A DNA stretch of 64,000 nucleotides from DATKWD01 sp963704815 (GCA_963704815.1 CAVPHU010000012.1:62001-126000), one strand, 5' to 3'; positions 17,183-27,079 are shown, counted from the first letter of the stretch. The notes: generated from the sequence alone by a model not told the origin. A program made the numbers and translations.

Positions 17183-20100
17183 TCAGCCGGCGTCCATGTC
17201 CATGTCGGGTTCGGGCAGGTCGGGTTCGGGCATCGGCTCGGGTTCGGGCTCGAAGACCGGTTCGGGTGTAGGGGCCGGCTCGGCGACCGCGGTCACGTCG
17301 GCAGCCGGCTCGAAGACCGGTCGGGCTCGGGCACGAACACCGGCTCCGGTGGTGGTTCGACCGCCACCGGCTCGGGCTCCGGGATCGGTTCGGGGCCAAC
17401 GCCGGTTCGACGGCGATGTCGGCCGTCGCGGCGTCGACGCCCGTGAAGGCGTCGTCGAGCGCCGGTTCGGCCACCGCCTCGACCGGTGCGGCGGCCTCTG
17501 CGGCGAACGCATCGAGGTCGAGCTCGTCGGCGCCTCGATCGACCGCGAGCAGGTCGTCGCCATCCTGGAACTCCTTGACCGGGCCGGCGTCGCCGACGGG
17601 CCGGGTGTCGAGCAGGTCGTCGCCGTCCTGGTATTCGATGGAGGGCTCGACTCGCACCGGCGCGTCGGCTTCGGCGGCGAGCGCATCGAGATCGGCGACG
17701 TCGTTGCCCCGGTGCTCGAGGTCCTTGCTGTCCCAGCCGTCCCCGGCTTCGGCCGGGAGCCGGTCGAGGTCGACCGTGTCGAGATCGTCGAACTCGGACA
17801 CGTCGCCGCGTTCGGCCGTCGCGGTGGCGTCGGTGCTGAGCACGTCGATCCAGCCGTCGGCTTCCTGGGTGACCCGGGCCGGGGCGTCGTCTGCCTGCTC
17901 GACGGCCTTGGCGATGATCCCTCTGAGGTCGGGGTGCTCGTCCCAGAGTTCGTCGTGGACGCCCGCCTCCTCGTTGGCGACGGCCTCGCGGATGCGTTCG
18001 GCGACGGCCTCGTTCCACGCTGCCCTCGCCGCGCCGACCTCCTGGACCGCCGCGGCCGGTGCCTCGGCGACTGCGGACTCGGCCTGGGCCACCGTCGACT
18101 CGACCCAGCCCTCGACCTGTTCCTGAGCCTGTTCGACCCAGTCGGGGGTGTGGTCGGGGGCGCCGGTGTCGATGCCGGTCTCGTCGGCGAGCTCTTGGAC
18201 GAGGCCGTCGATCTCGGCGCGCACCACCTCGCCCAGGTCGGGGCCCTCCTCACCGGTCGGTGTGGCCGTCTCGAGTGCGCTCTCCAAGGCCTCGCCGACC
18301 CGTGTCTGGATCTGGTCGAACAACCCTCCGGGACCTTCGTCGACGGCCTCGTCGCCGGCGTTCTGCACCGTCTGCTGCGCTTCCTCGACCGCCGACTGCA
18401 TCTGGTCGCGCACCTGGTCGAGGAGGTCGGGGGCATCGTCGGCGGCTCCGCTGACGGCGTCGGCGAGGTTCTCGCGGACGCCGTCGAAGTGCTCGGCGAC
18501 CTCGGCCACCGGGTCATCGGCGGGGATCCCGTCGATCATGTCGTCGACCTGATCCTGGGCCTGCGCGAGCAGCTCCTGGACTTCCTCGGGGCTGCCGGCG
18601 TTGGCCGCAGCATCGAGCAGGTCCTGCAACTCGGCGAGCGCCTCGGCCGGATCGGGGATCGGCCCCGAGACAACGCTGTCCATGACGTCGTCGATGGCGT
18701 TGTCCATCGTCTCGTAGATCGAGCTGAAGATGCCGCCCGGGTCCGAGCCGTCGTTGCTGGCGAAGCCGCTCGCCCAGTCGGGCAGCAGGCTCCCGGGATC
18801 GTCGATGACCTCGTCGAAGGCGTGGTCGACGCTGTCGTCGAGCCAGGACTGGGCGGCCTCCGTGGCGTCGTTGGCCGCTTGTTCGGCCCAACTCATGATG
18901 TCGGAGATCGATCCGGGGCCGCCGGGGCCGCCGGTGACCACGTCGACGAGGTCGACGTCGCCCATGTCCTGGGCCATGTCGACGGCGCTCTCCTGCGCGT
19001 CCTGGGCTGCGTCGGCCGCACGGTTGCTGAGGTCCTGGAGTCGGTCGAACAGGTTGCCGCCCGACTCCTGTGCTCCGTCGACGGCCTCGTCGGCGAAGTC
19101 CTCCAGGCGGTCGAACAGTGAGTTCCGGCCCTCCTGGAAACGGTCGATGAACCCGCCCTCGGTGCCGGTCGCCTCCTGGACGTCGTCGATGACTCCGTCG
19201 CCCCATGTCCGGACATCGTCGACCGCGTTGCCCGCCGACTCCTGCACCCGGTCGACGAGGTTCTCGTGGAGCGCCTGGGCCGAGTCGGCCGCGTCGTTGG
19301 CGAAGTCCTGCACGCGGTCGAACGCGTCGCGCCCGGCCTCCTGCACATCGTCGACGGCTCGGTCGATCCCTTCGGCGATCGGGTCGACGAACTCCTCCTT
19401 GGCGCCGGCGACGGTGTCAGGGATGTCGGCGATCATCTCTCCGGCGAACTCGGCGGCGCTCTGACCGGTCTCCTTGGCCCATTCGGCGGCGGCTTCGGCG
19501 TAGTCGGCGACGTCGTTGCCGGTTTCCTGGGCCCATTCGATGGCGTCGCGTCCGGCTTGTTCGGCCCATTCGGCGGCGTTCTCGCCGAAGTCCTGGACGT
19601 CTTGGCCCATCTCCTGGAGTTGGTCGATGACCCGGTTGCCCACCTCCTGGGCGTCGTCGACGGCTTCGTTGCCCCACGCCTGGACGTTCTGGACGGCCTG
19701 CTCGGCGAACTCGGCGGCGCTCTGACCGGTCTCCTTGGCCCATTCGGCGGCGGCTTCGGCGTAGTCGGCGACGTCGTTGCCGGTTTCCTGGGCCCATTCG
19801 ATGGCGTCGCGTCCGGCTTGTTCGGCCCATTCGGCGGCGTTCTCGCCGAAGTCCTGGACGTCTTGGCCCATCTCCTGGAGTTGGTCGATGACCCGGTTGC
19901 CCACCTCCTGGGCGTCGTCGACGGCTTCGTTGCCCCACGCCTGGACGTCGTCGACCGCCTGTTCGCCCCACTCGCGAGCATCCTGCCAGCGCTCACCGGC
20001 CCACTCGGCGGCGTTCTCGCCGAACTCCTCGACCTCGTCGATGGCGTCCTCGCCGAATTCCTTGATGTCCTCGACGGCCTGCTCGCCCCAGTCGACCACG

Positions 20101-20984
20101 TCCTCGAGCAGGTTCTCGCCGGTCTCCTTGATGTCCTCGACGGCGTTCTCACCCCACTCGATGGCGTCGTCGCCGAATTCCTTGATGTCGCGTCCGGCCT
20201 GCTCGCCCCAGTCGACGACATCGCGGTACGCCTCCTCTCCCCATGCGACGCCGTTGTCCACGGCGTCCTCGACCCAGGTGGAAGCGTCGTCGAGTGCCTG
20301 CTCGGTCCAATCGCGCGCGTCCTGAGCCGCCTGTTCGCCCCACTCGATGGCGTCGTCGCCGAATTCCTTGATGTCCTCGAGTCGGTCGCCGGCCCACTCG
20401 ACGCTGTCCTCGCCGAACTCCTCGACACGGTCGATGGCGTTCTCGCCGAATTCCCTGATGTCCTCGACGGCGTTCTCTCCCCACTCCTGGGCATCCTCGA
20501 CGGCCTGTTCGCCCCACTCTCGAACCCCGTCGACGGCGTTCTCGCCGGCCTCCCGGATGTCGTCGATGGCGTTCTCGCCCCAGTCGACGGTGTCCTCGTA
20601 GGCCTGGCCGGCCCATTCGTTGGCGTTCTGCCACGCCTGGCCGGTCCATTCGTTGGCGTTGTCCCATGCGGTCTCGCCCCAGGTCTGTACGTCCGCGGCA
20701 GCCTGGTCGGCCCAGTCGACGGTGTCGTTGTAGGCCGACTCGATCGAGTTGCCCACGTTGGACACCATGTTGGTCAACCAGGTGTTGGCGTTCTCGGCGG
20801 CGCCCTGGGCCCAGCTCGAGGTGTCCTCGGCGGCCTGGTTCGCCCAGTCGTTCACGTCGTCGGCGGCCTGATTGGCCCAATCGCTGGCATCGTCGACGGC
20901 CTCGTCCACCCAGTCCTCGACGTCCTCGATCGCGTTTCCCACCGCGTCGGTGACGTTGTTCCACGCGTTGCTCAGCCAGCCCAT
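17183..20984 (-). CDS. giant acidic Trp-rich 11-residue-repeat helical protein (two frameshifts in the tail)
   Basis: About 1265 residues from ATG 20984 (GAGGAG site 6-7 bases upstream). Residues 1-520 are tandem 11-residue units such as WGENAVEDIRE and FGENAIDRVEE: Trp/Phe at 1, Ala at 5, Val/Ile at 6, Ile/Val at 9, the rest mostly Glu, Asp, Asn and Gln. Residues 520-1010 keep the helical acidic character more loosely, with Gly/Pro breaks. There is no signal peptide, membrane helix or catalytic motif. The tail in the long frame turns basic and Arg-rich after ALAP, but shifting near 17395 and again near 17320 gives a Pro/Glu-rich end (PIPEPEPVAVEPPPEP, later EPMPEPDLPEPDMDMDAG) stopping at 17183. 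LEA proteins, apolipoproteins and perilipins use similar 11-mers. Function unknown. Confidence 0.75.
19442..19687. repeat. 246-base internal duplication in the repeat protein, copy 1
   Basis: Matches 19703-19948 base for base as far as I can follow, with a 261-base (87-codon) offset. It encodes several 11-residue units, including AWGNEAVDDAQEVGNRVIDQ. Near-zero divergence at DNA level implies a recent duplication within the gene. Confidence 0.9.
19703..19948. repeat. 246-base internal duplication in the repeat protein, copy 2
   Basis: Second copy of the 87-codon unit. The 15 bases separating it from copy 1 and the bases after it (GTCGTCGACC versus GTTCTGGACG) mark the ends of identity. Confidence 0.9.
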
Positions 20985-21042
20985 GTCCTGCTCCTCGTCT
21001 CGGCTTCAGAGCAGAACGTACGCCCAGAACCGAAACCGACGC

Positions 21043-21060
21043 ATCGGGAGGATTCCCGAT
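21043..21060. promoter_or_regulatory. inverted repeat ATCGGGA-N4-TCCCGAT in a divergent promoter
   Basis: Perfect 7-base arms with a 4-base spacer, 59 bases upstream of the repeat-protein start and 39 bases upstream of the acyl-CoA dehydrogenase start. It is the only clear palindrome in the 114-base divergent spacer, so it could be an operator for either gene. Confidence 0.4.
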
Positions 21061-21098
21061 ATGCCGCAAGGACGGGGCTGGTTCTAGATTCGGCGGCC

Positions 21099-22884
21099 AT
21101 GACCGACTACTCGGCCCCCCTCGACGACATCCGCTTCGTGCTCGATCATGTCGTGGACCTCGATGGCATCACCCGGTACCCCGACTTCGCGGACCTCGAC
21201 GTCGAGACCATCGTCGGTGCGGTCGAGGAGGCCGCCCGGTTCTTCGAAGACCAGTTCGCGCCCCTCAACGCACCCGGCGACCAGCAGACCAGCGTGCGCA
21301 ACCCCGATGGGACGGTGACCACACCCGACGGGTTCAAGGAGGCCTACGCGCAGTACGTGAAGGCCGGCTGGGGAGGAGTCCCGTTCCCCGAGGCCTATGG
21401 CGGCGGCGGGTTCCCGTGGCTCGCCGGGATCGTGCTCCAGGAGATCATGACCAGCGCCAACATGGCGTTCTCGATGGCACCGTTGCTCACCCAGGGGGCC
21501 ATCGACCTGCTGCTCGCTCACGGCGACGAGACGCTGAAGGAGACCTATCTCCCCAAGATGGTCAGCGGCGAGTGGACCGGCACGATGAACCTGACCGAGC
21601 CCGAGGCCGGCTCGGACGTGGGTGCGCTCCGGACCAAGGCCGAGCCTGGTGACGACGGCACGTGGAGGATCTCGGGCACGAAGATCTTCATCTCCTTCGG
21701 CGAGCACGACATGGTCGACAACATCGTCCACCTGGTCCTCGCCCGGGTGCCCGACGCGCCTCCGGGAACGAAGGGCATCTCGTGCTTCATCGTCCCGAAG
21801 TTCCTCCTGGACGACGACAGGTTCGCCCGCCGACCGCAACGCCGTCGAGTGCGTGTCGATCGAGCACAAGATGGGCATCAAGGCGAGCCCGACGTGTGTC
21901 CTCGAGTACGACGAGGCCGTCGGCTTCCTCATCGGCGAGCCGAACGCCGGCATGAGATACATGTTCACGATGATGAACAACGCCCGCCTCTCGGTCGGGC
22001 TCGAGGGGCTGTCGCTGGCCGAGCGGGCCTGGCAGCCGGCGCTCGCCTACGCCAAGGACCGGCTCCAGGGTCGGGCTCCCGGCGCCGAGAAGGGGGAGAA
22101 GTCGCCCATCGTCGACCATCCCGACGTGCGCCGGATGCTGATGACCATGAAGGCCTACACCGAGGCTGCCCGTGCGCTCATCTACCTGAACGCGGCCTGC
22201 ATCGACGGCGCCAACCACCACCCCGACCCCGAGGCCCGGACCGGACACAGCGAACTGGCCGACCTGCTCACGCCCATCTCCAAGGCGTGGGGCACCGACC
22301 TGGGCGTCGAGGTCACCTCGCTCGCCATCCAGGTGTTCGGCGGCATGGGCTTCGTCGAGGAGACCGGCGTCGCGCAGCACTTCCGCGACAGCCGCATCGC
22401 CCCGATCTACGAGGGCACCAACGGCATCCAGGCGATGGACCTCGTCGGCCGCAAGCTCCCGATGCGTGCCGGCGGGGTGGTGGCCGACTACCTCGCACGC
22501 CTGCGAGCGACCGTCGCAGAGCTGGAGGGAATCGACGACCTCGCATCGATTCGCATTCGGCTCACCGAGGGCGTCGACGTGTTGGAGGACACGACCAACT
22601 GGATGCTCGCCAACGGGCTCGCCGACCCCAACAACACGCTCGCCGGCGCCACGCCGTACCTGCGGATCTTCGGCCAGGTGACCGGCGGTTGGCTCCTCGC
22701 CACCTCGGCGCTCGCCGCTCACCGGGCCCTGGCCGAGGGATCCGGTGATGCCGTGTTCCTCGAGGCGAAGATCGCGACGGCTCGCTTCTATGCCGAGCAC
22801 CTGCTCCCGGTGGCCAAAGGGCTCGTCGACACCGTGAAGGCCGGTCCTGCCGAGCTGTTCGCCGTCCCCATCGACGCGCTCTGA
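21099..22884 (+). CDS. acyl-CoA dehydrogenase, long FadE5-like form (one frameshift)
   Basis: About 595 residues from ATG 21099. An extended N-terminal region precedes the FAD-binding part GTMNLTEPEAGSDVGAL and KIFISFGEHDM; later come LSVGLEGLSLAERAWQ and the IYEGTNGIQAMDLVGRKL segment with the usual catalytic-region Glu of long acyl-CoA dehydrogenases, then an extra C-terminal helical domain. The frame breaks near 21820: KFLLDDD is followed by noise, while removing one A gives GSPADRNAVECVSIEHKMGI. The enzyme oxidises acyl-CoA to enoyl-CoA in fatty acid breakdown. It is divergent from the giant repeat protein and convergent with the phosphotransferase gene 20 bases away. Confidence 0.85.
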
Positions 22885-22903
22885 GGAGCAGCAGCTGCCC
22901 TGA

Positions 22904-23854
22904 TCAGTCGAGGTAGCTCGTGGCGTGGACCAGCGCGTGCAGGCGCTGCTGGGGATGAGCAGGAAGCTGCTTGGTCGCGGGCACGATCGAGTCGAGTTGC
23001 GTGAGCTCTCGCACGGTGAACGCCACGGCGTAGAGCCGGAGTCGATCGTCGAGCCGGTGCACCGAGAACAGGTCGGGGTAGGCCCGTTGCAGGTCGGTTC
23101 GGACCTCCGCGTAGTCGGACCGCCGGGCGTCTGCCAGGTGGGCATCGTCGACGAACAGCTCGGGGAAGCCGCACATGCGCAGCAGGATGTCGAGGTCGAG
23201 GTCGTTCGGCGCACCGCGGGCGAATTCGAAGTCGAGCAGCCCGGTCACCTCGCCTGCGTGCCACAGCACATTGGCGAAGGTGAGGTCGCCGTGGATGAGG
23301 GTGTCGGTCGGAAACGTCCGGAGATACGGGCTCAGCCGTTGCACCAGGTCACTCGTCTCGGCCATCAGAAGGAGGTCGACGCCCTCGACCAGGCTCGCCC
23401 GGGCGATGGTGTCGTGGAGTGGGGAGAGGTGCTCGGAGCCGCCGAGCGGCTGCGGCGGGTCGGGCACCGGCGGGCAGCCCTCGGCCGACACCCCATGCAG
23501 CACGGCGAGCCGCGTGCCGAGCGCCGTCACGGTGGCACGACGGTCGTCAGGTGTGAGGCGGGCCCAGACGTGCGAGAGCGGCACGCCGGGGAGGCGACGA
23601 GACACCAGGTAGGTCAGGTGGCCCTGCTGTCCGACCTCGACGACCTCGGGGCAGCCCACTTCTGGCGGGAGCCGCTCGGCCAGGGCGGCTTCGCGGGCCA
23701 AACGGCCCGACTGGTCGAACCCGAGACGGACGACATGGTCCGACGTCATCCAGACCTCGTTGGTGACACTCGGGGCGCGCACGAGGTCGTCGCCGGCGTC
23801 GACGCCGATGTTGGCGAGCGCCTGACGCGCCTTCAGCTCGTTGAGGAGGCTCAT
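22904..23854 (-). CDS. aminoglycoside phosphotransferase-family kinase (APH fold)
   Basis: 316 residues from ATG 23854. The catalytic loop is DTLIHGDLTFANVLW near residue 195 and the metal-binding loop is TGLLDFEFARGAPNDLDLD near 215, the Brenner and DFG-like motifs of the APH/choline-kinase clan. The N-terminal lobe has VVRLGFDQSGRLAREAALAERL. Members phosphorylate small molecules such as antibiotics, choline or sugars; the substrate here is unknown. Its ATG overlaps the stop of the serine hydrolase gene by 4 bases, so the two are an operon and may act in the same process. Confidence 0.8.
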   Translation of the reverse strand: MSLLNELKARQALANIGVDAGDDLVRAPSVTNEVWMTSDHVVRLGFDQSGRLAREAALAERLPPEVGCPEVVEVGQQGHLTYLVSRRLPGVPLSHVWARLTPDDRRATVTALGTRLAVLHGVSAEGCPPVPDPPQPLGGSEHLSPLHDTIARASLVEGVDLLLMAETSDLVQRLSPYLRTFPTDTLIHGDLTFANVLWHAGEVTGLLDFEFARGAPNDLDLDILLRMCGFPELFVDDAHLADARRSDYAEVRTDLQRAYPDLFSVHRLDDRLRLYAVAFTVRELTQLDSIVPATKQLPAHPQQRLHALVHATSYLD

Positions 23855-24654
23855 GCCGAGCGACCGATCACCTGGTCGCTGAAGGCCGGCCAGTGCGTCG
23901 CAGCCCACGGTCCGAACGGCTCGTCGGTGAGCACCACGCAGGCGCGAGCGATGGCCGGATCGATCCAGACGAAGGTGCCGCTCTGGCCGAAGTGCCCGAA
24001 GGTCTGCGGGCTGTTGGTGCGGCCCGTCCAGTGAGGGTCCTTGCCGCCCCGGATCTCGGGTCCGAGTCCCCACGGGTTCGGGTCGTGCCGCCCGAATCCC
24101 GGCAGGACACCGCCCAGGTCACCCAGGTGGGGCCGGGTGGCTCGGTCGCGAGTCGAGCCCGCCACCAGCCGGGGGTCGAGCAACTCGGCCGCGAAGGAGG
24201 TGAGATCGTCGAGGGTCGACACCGCCCCGTGGGCCGGCGAGGTGATCTGCGACGACGCCATCCCGAGCGGTTCGAACACGGCTTCTCGGACGTAGTCGGC
24301 CCAGGACATCTCGGCCGATCGGGTGAGCAGTTCGCCCAGCACCTCGTAGCCGGCGTTGGAGTAGATCCGGCGGGTCCGGGGCCCGGTGAGCTGATCGCCG
24401 TCGGGTCCGAGCCCCGCCGCATGGGCGAGCAGATCGGCCACGGTGGCACCGGCGTCGGTGGCAGGCTGATCGAGATCGATGATGCCCTCCTCGGCCGCCA
24501 CCAGCACCGCCCACGCCGTGAGGAGCTTCGTCACCGAGGCGAGGGCGAAGGGTCGATCCGGGTCGCCGGTCATGCTCTCGGGCCCTGCTGCGGAGCACAC
24601 CGACGCGCTGATGTGGGCAGCCGGCCACCCGGCGACGAGGTCCTCCAGGTCCAT
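23851..24654 (-). CDS. serine hydrolase, beta-lactamase class C / penicillin-binding-like
   Basis: 267 residues from ATG 24654. The three signature elements are present: SVTK (SxxK) near residue 40, YSNAGYE (YxN) near 98, and HFGQSG near 225 in place of the usual KTG/HTG. No signal peptide is visible, so it is probably cytoplasmic, as for many esterase-like members (EstB type). The alternative upstream TTG adds only four residues. It is cotranscribed with the APH-family kinase through a 4-base overlap. The substrate is unknown. Confidence 0.8.
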   Translation of the reverse strand: MDLEDLVAGWPAAHISASVCSAAGPESMTGDPDRPFALASVTKLLTAWAVLVAAEEGIIDLDQPATDAGATVADLLAHAAGLGPDGDQLTGPRTRRIYSNAGYEVLGELLTRSAEMSWADYVREAVFEPLGMASSQITSPAHGAVSTLDDLTSFAAELLDPRLVAGSTRDRATRPHLGDLGGVLPGFGRHDPNPWGLGPEIRGGKDPHWTGRTNSPQTFGHFGQSGTFVWIDPAIARACVVLTDEPFGPWAATHWPAFSDQVIGRSA

Positions 24655-24679
24655 GGCGGGGGGCAACCTACCGCTGCGC

Positions 24680-25492
24680 TCAGGTTGCGTCCCAGACCAT
24701 CGATCCGCTCTCGCCCCCGAGGAGGGACCGCGGGTCGGCCTTGTCGATGTGCCCGATGAGCCCGTTGTAGACGGAGTAGCCCACGAGCTTCTGGAGCCGG
24801 GGCTCGAAGTCCTGCACGATGGCGCGGGCGAGTCCGAGTTGCTGGTTCTCCTGCTGGCGGATGTAGCCGGCGCAGTAGTTGTTGGCGATGCCGATCCGCC
24901 GCGCCGGGCTCTCGTTCGCCCCGCCGCCGTGCCAGAGGCTGCCGTGCCAGATCAGGACCGAGCCGCGCTCCATCTCGGCCGGCACGGTGTCGTAGTGCCG
25001 TCCGTAGTCGGGAGACTCGGCGGTGTGGGAGCCCGGGACGATCCGTGTCGCCCCGTTGGCGACCGTGAAGTCGGTGAGGGCCAACATGCTGTTGCAGACG
25101 ATCGCCGGGTGGGGCTTCGGGATCGGGATGAGTTGATCGTCCGCGTGGATCGGCTGGGCCGTCTCGCCGGGTTCGATGGCGATCGACGACAGCGTCGAGA
25201 GCAGCGCACCCGGGCCGAGGATGCCGTCGACGATCGGCAGGATGGCCGGGTGGACCGGGACGCGGCGGAAGACCTCGTCGTGGGCCAGCAGGTTGTAGAT
25301 GCGTCGGGTGTGGGTTCCCTCGAAGTCGTTGTCGGCTGGTTCGACGTGGAGGTCGGCTTCGAGCCGCTCGATCGCACCGACGAGCGCGTCGACGAGATCG
25401 GTGCTCAGCGCAGCCTCGACCACCGTGAAGCCGTCGGCGGCCACGGCATCGACGTGGTTCGTGATCTCGGCATCGCTCAACGTGCGGTCCAT
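24680..25492 (-). CDS. phytanoyl-CoA dioxygenase family Fe(II)/2-oxoglutarate oxygenase
   Basis: 270 residues from ATG 25492. The iron-binding HxD is in PIHADDQLIPI near residue 118 and the distal His in LIWHGSLWHGGGANES near 184; the Arg for 2-oxoglutarate is in ESPARRIGIANNY. The fold and length match PhyH-family enzymes that hydroxylate lipids, sterol-like compounds or natural products. The actual substrate cannot be told. It is divergent from the alkyltransferase-like gene with only 26 bases between starts, so the two promoters overlap or one gene is leaderless. Confidence 0.85.
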   Translation of the reverse strand: MDRTLSDAEITNHVDAVAADGFTVVEAALSTDLVDALVGAIERLEADLHVEPADNDFEGTHTRRIYNLLAHDEVFRRVPVHPAILPIVDGILGPGALLSTLSSIAIEPGETAQPIHADDQLIPIPKPHPAIVCNSMLALTDFTVANGATRIVPGSHTAESPDYGRHYDTVPAEMERGSVLIWHGSLWHGGGANESPARRIGIANNYCAGYIRQQENQQLGLARAIVQDFEPRLQKLVGYSVYNGLIGHIDKADPRSLLGGESGSMVWDAT

Positions 25493-25518
25493 CGACCCTC
25501 CTGTGGCCCGATCCTAAG

Positions 25519-25824
25519 GTGGCCGACGTGGCGGATCACCGGCGAGGCGAGCGGGGTGCGACGTTCGAGGACGCGGTCATCGCCGTCCTCGATTCGCTGC
25601 AGCCGGGCGACGTGGTCACCTATGGCGAGGTGGCGGAGGAAGCCGGCTGGCCGGGTGCGGCGCGCGCGGTGGGCTCGTTGCTGGCCAAGTCGGGCGGAAC
25701 CCTGCCGTGGTGGCGGGTGGTGACCGTCGCCGGCCGCCTCGTCCCCGGCCACGAACGCGACCACGCTGCTCGTCTCGAGCGCGAGGGAATCGCCGTGGTG
25801 AACGGCAGGGTTCGGCGCCCCTGA
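25519..25824 (+). CDS. alkyltransferase-like protein (ATL), MGMT fold without the alkyl-acceptor Cys
   Basis: 101 residues from GTG 25519. It has the C-terminal DNA-binding half of O6-alkylguanine transferases: VVTYGEVAEEAGWPGAARAVGSLLA (helix-turn-helix with Arg finger) and then PWWRVVTVAGRLVPG where MGMT has PCHRVV. Trp replaces the acceptor Cys, which is the hallmark of ATL proteins. Known ATLs bind alkylated guanine and recruit nucleotide excision repair. A second in-frame GTG lies at 25528. It is immediately followed by the DEAD-box helicase gene (50 bases). Confidence 0.85.
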   Translation: MADVADHRRGERGATFEDAVIAVLDSLQPGDVVTYGEVAEEAGWPGAARAVGSLLAKSGGTLPWWRVVTVAGRLVPGHERDHAARLEREGIAVVNGRVRRP

Positions 25825-25874
25825 GCGTCGCTCGGGCGCCGTCGAATGGTGCGCGAACCCGCTGGTGGGGGACC

Positions 25875-27050
25875 ATGTCGTCTCTCATGACAACTTTCGC
25901 CGACCTCGGAGTGCCCGAGGACCTCGTCGATGTTCTTGCCGCCGACGGCATCGAGCGTCCGTTTCCCATCCAAGAACTCACCATTCCCGACGCGATCGCC
26001 GGGCGCGACGTGTGCGGCAAGGCCAAGACGGGCTCGGGCAAGACCCTCGCCTTCGGGCTGCCGCTCATCGACCGGCTCGAGAAGGGCAGCCGAAAGCGGC
26101 CCCGGGCCCTGGTGATGGTTCCGACCCGCGAGCTCGCGATCCAGGTCGCCGAGGTCCTCGAACCGCTGGCGGCCAGCCGCGGGCACCAGACGCTCACGGT
26201 CTACGGCGGCGCCGGGTTCGACGCCCAGGTGCAGGGACTCGCCGACGGTGCCTCGTTGATCGTCGCCACTCCCGGACGGCTGATCGACCTGATCCAACGG
26301 GGTGAGGCCGAGGTCAACGACATCAGCTGCGTGGTGCTCGACGAGGCCGACCGGATGGCCGACATGGGCTTTCTTCCGCAGGTCGAGTGGGTCCTTCGGC
26401 ACATCGAGGGCCAGCACCAGACCCTGCTGTTCTCGGCCACCCTCGACGGCGTGATCGACGGGCTCGTCAAGCGCTACCAGCACGACCCGGTGTTCATGGA
26501 GGTCGAGGAGAAGGAGGTCACCGTCGAGCAGATGACCCACCGGTTCCTCCACGTGCACGAGATGGACAAGGCGAAGGTCGCCGGCGCCATCGCCAAGGCA
26601 TCGGAACGAACCCTCATCTTCACCAACACCAAGCGGGCCGCCGATCGGCTGACCCGCGACCTCGAGGACATCGGCGTGCGGGCCAAGGCCGTGCACGGCG
26701 ACCTGCCGCAGAAGGTGCGCGAGAAGGGCCTCGCCGACTTCTCCGACGGCAAGCTCGACGCGCTCGTGGCCTCCGACGTGGCCGCACGCGGCCTCGACAT
26801 CGACGAGATCGACGTCGTCATCCACTTCGACCCGCCGCCCGAGCACAAGACCTACCTCCACCGGTCCGGCCGCACGGCCCGCGCCGGCACCAAGGGCCTC
26901 GCGGTGACGTTGGTGCTCTGGAACGAGGAACTGGTGGTCAAGCGGCTCCAGAAGCGCCTCGGACTCGATGCGTTGCCCATCGTCGAGATGTTCTCGAACG
27001 ACGAGCGTCTCTCGCACCTCGTCGCGTGGGACCCGCTCGTCGACAGCTGA
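25875..27050 (+). CDS. DEAD-box ATP-dependent RNA helicase
   Basis: 391 residues from ATG 25875, with a GGGGGA ribosome binding site. Motifs: Q-motif region FPIQELTIPDAIAGRDV, Walker A AKTGSGKT near residue 49, PTRELA, ATPGR, the DEAD box VVLDEADRMADMGF near 157, SAT (LFSATLDG), and HRSGRTARAG near 328. There is no C-terminal RNA-binding extension, so it is a minimal core helicase, like RhlE. It unwinds short RNA duplexes in ribosome assembly or RNA decay. It follows the ATL gene on the same strand and may share its message. Confidence 0.9.
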   Translation: MSSLMTTFADLGVPEDLVDVLAADGIERPFPIQELTIPDAIAGRDVCGKAKTGSGKTLAFGLPLIDRLEKGSRKRPRALVMVPTRELAIQVAEVLEPLAASRGHQTLTVYGGAGFDAQVQGLADGASLIVATPGRLIDLIQRGEAEVNDISCVVLDEADRMADMGFLPQVEWVLRHIEGQHQTLLFSATLDGVIDGLVKRYQHDPVFMEVEEKEVTVEQMTHRFLHVHEMDKAKVAGAIAKASERTLIFTNTKRAADRLTRDLEDIGVRAKAVHGDLPQKVREKGLADFSDGKLDALVASDVAARGLDIDEIDVVIHFDPPPEHKTYLHRSGRTARAGTKGLAVTLVLWNEELVVKRLQKRLGLDALPIVEMFSNDERLSHLVAWDPLVDS

Positions 27051-27079
27051 GGATCCTGCAGCCCAACAGGGTCGGCCTC

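Noticed and set aside
19442..19948. Possible CRISPR or minisatellite array
   Set aside because: The repeats lie inside a coding frame with 11-codon periodicity and lack regular spacers, so they are protein repeats.
19266..21090. Long plus-strand frame through the repeat region (LLGPFGGVLAEVLDVL-like)
   Set aside because: It is the antisense reading of the 11-residue repeat protein; the minus strand has the start, ribosome binding site and sensible composition, and the plus frame only becomes a real gene at the acyl-CoA dehydrogenase start, 21099.
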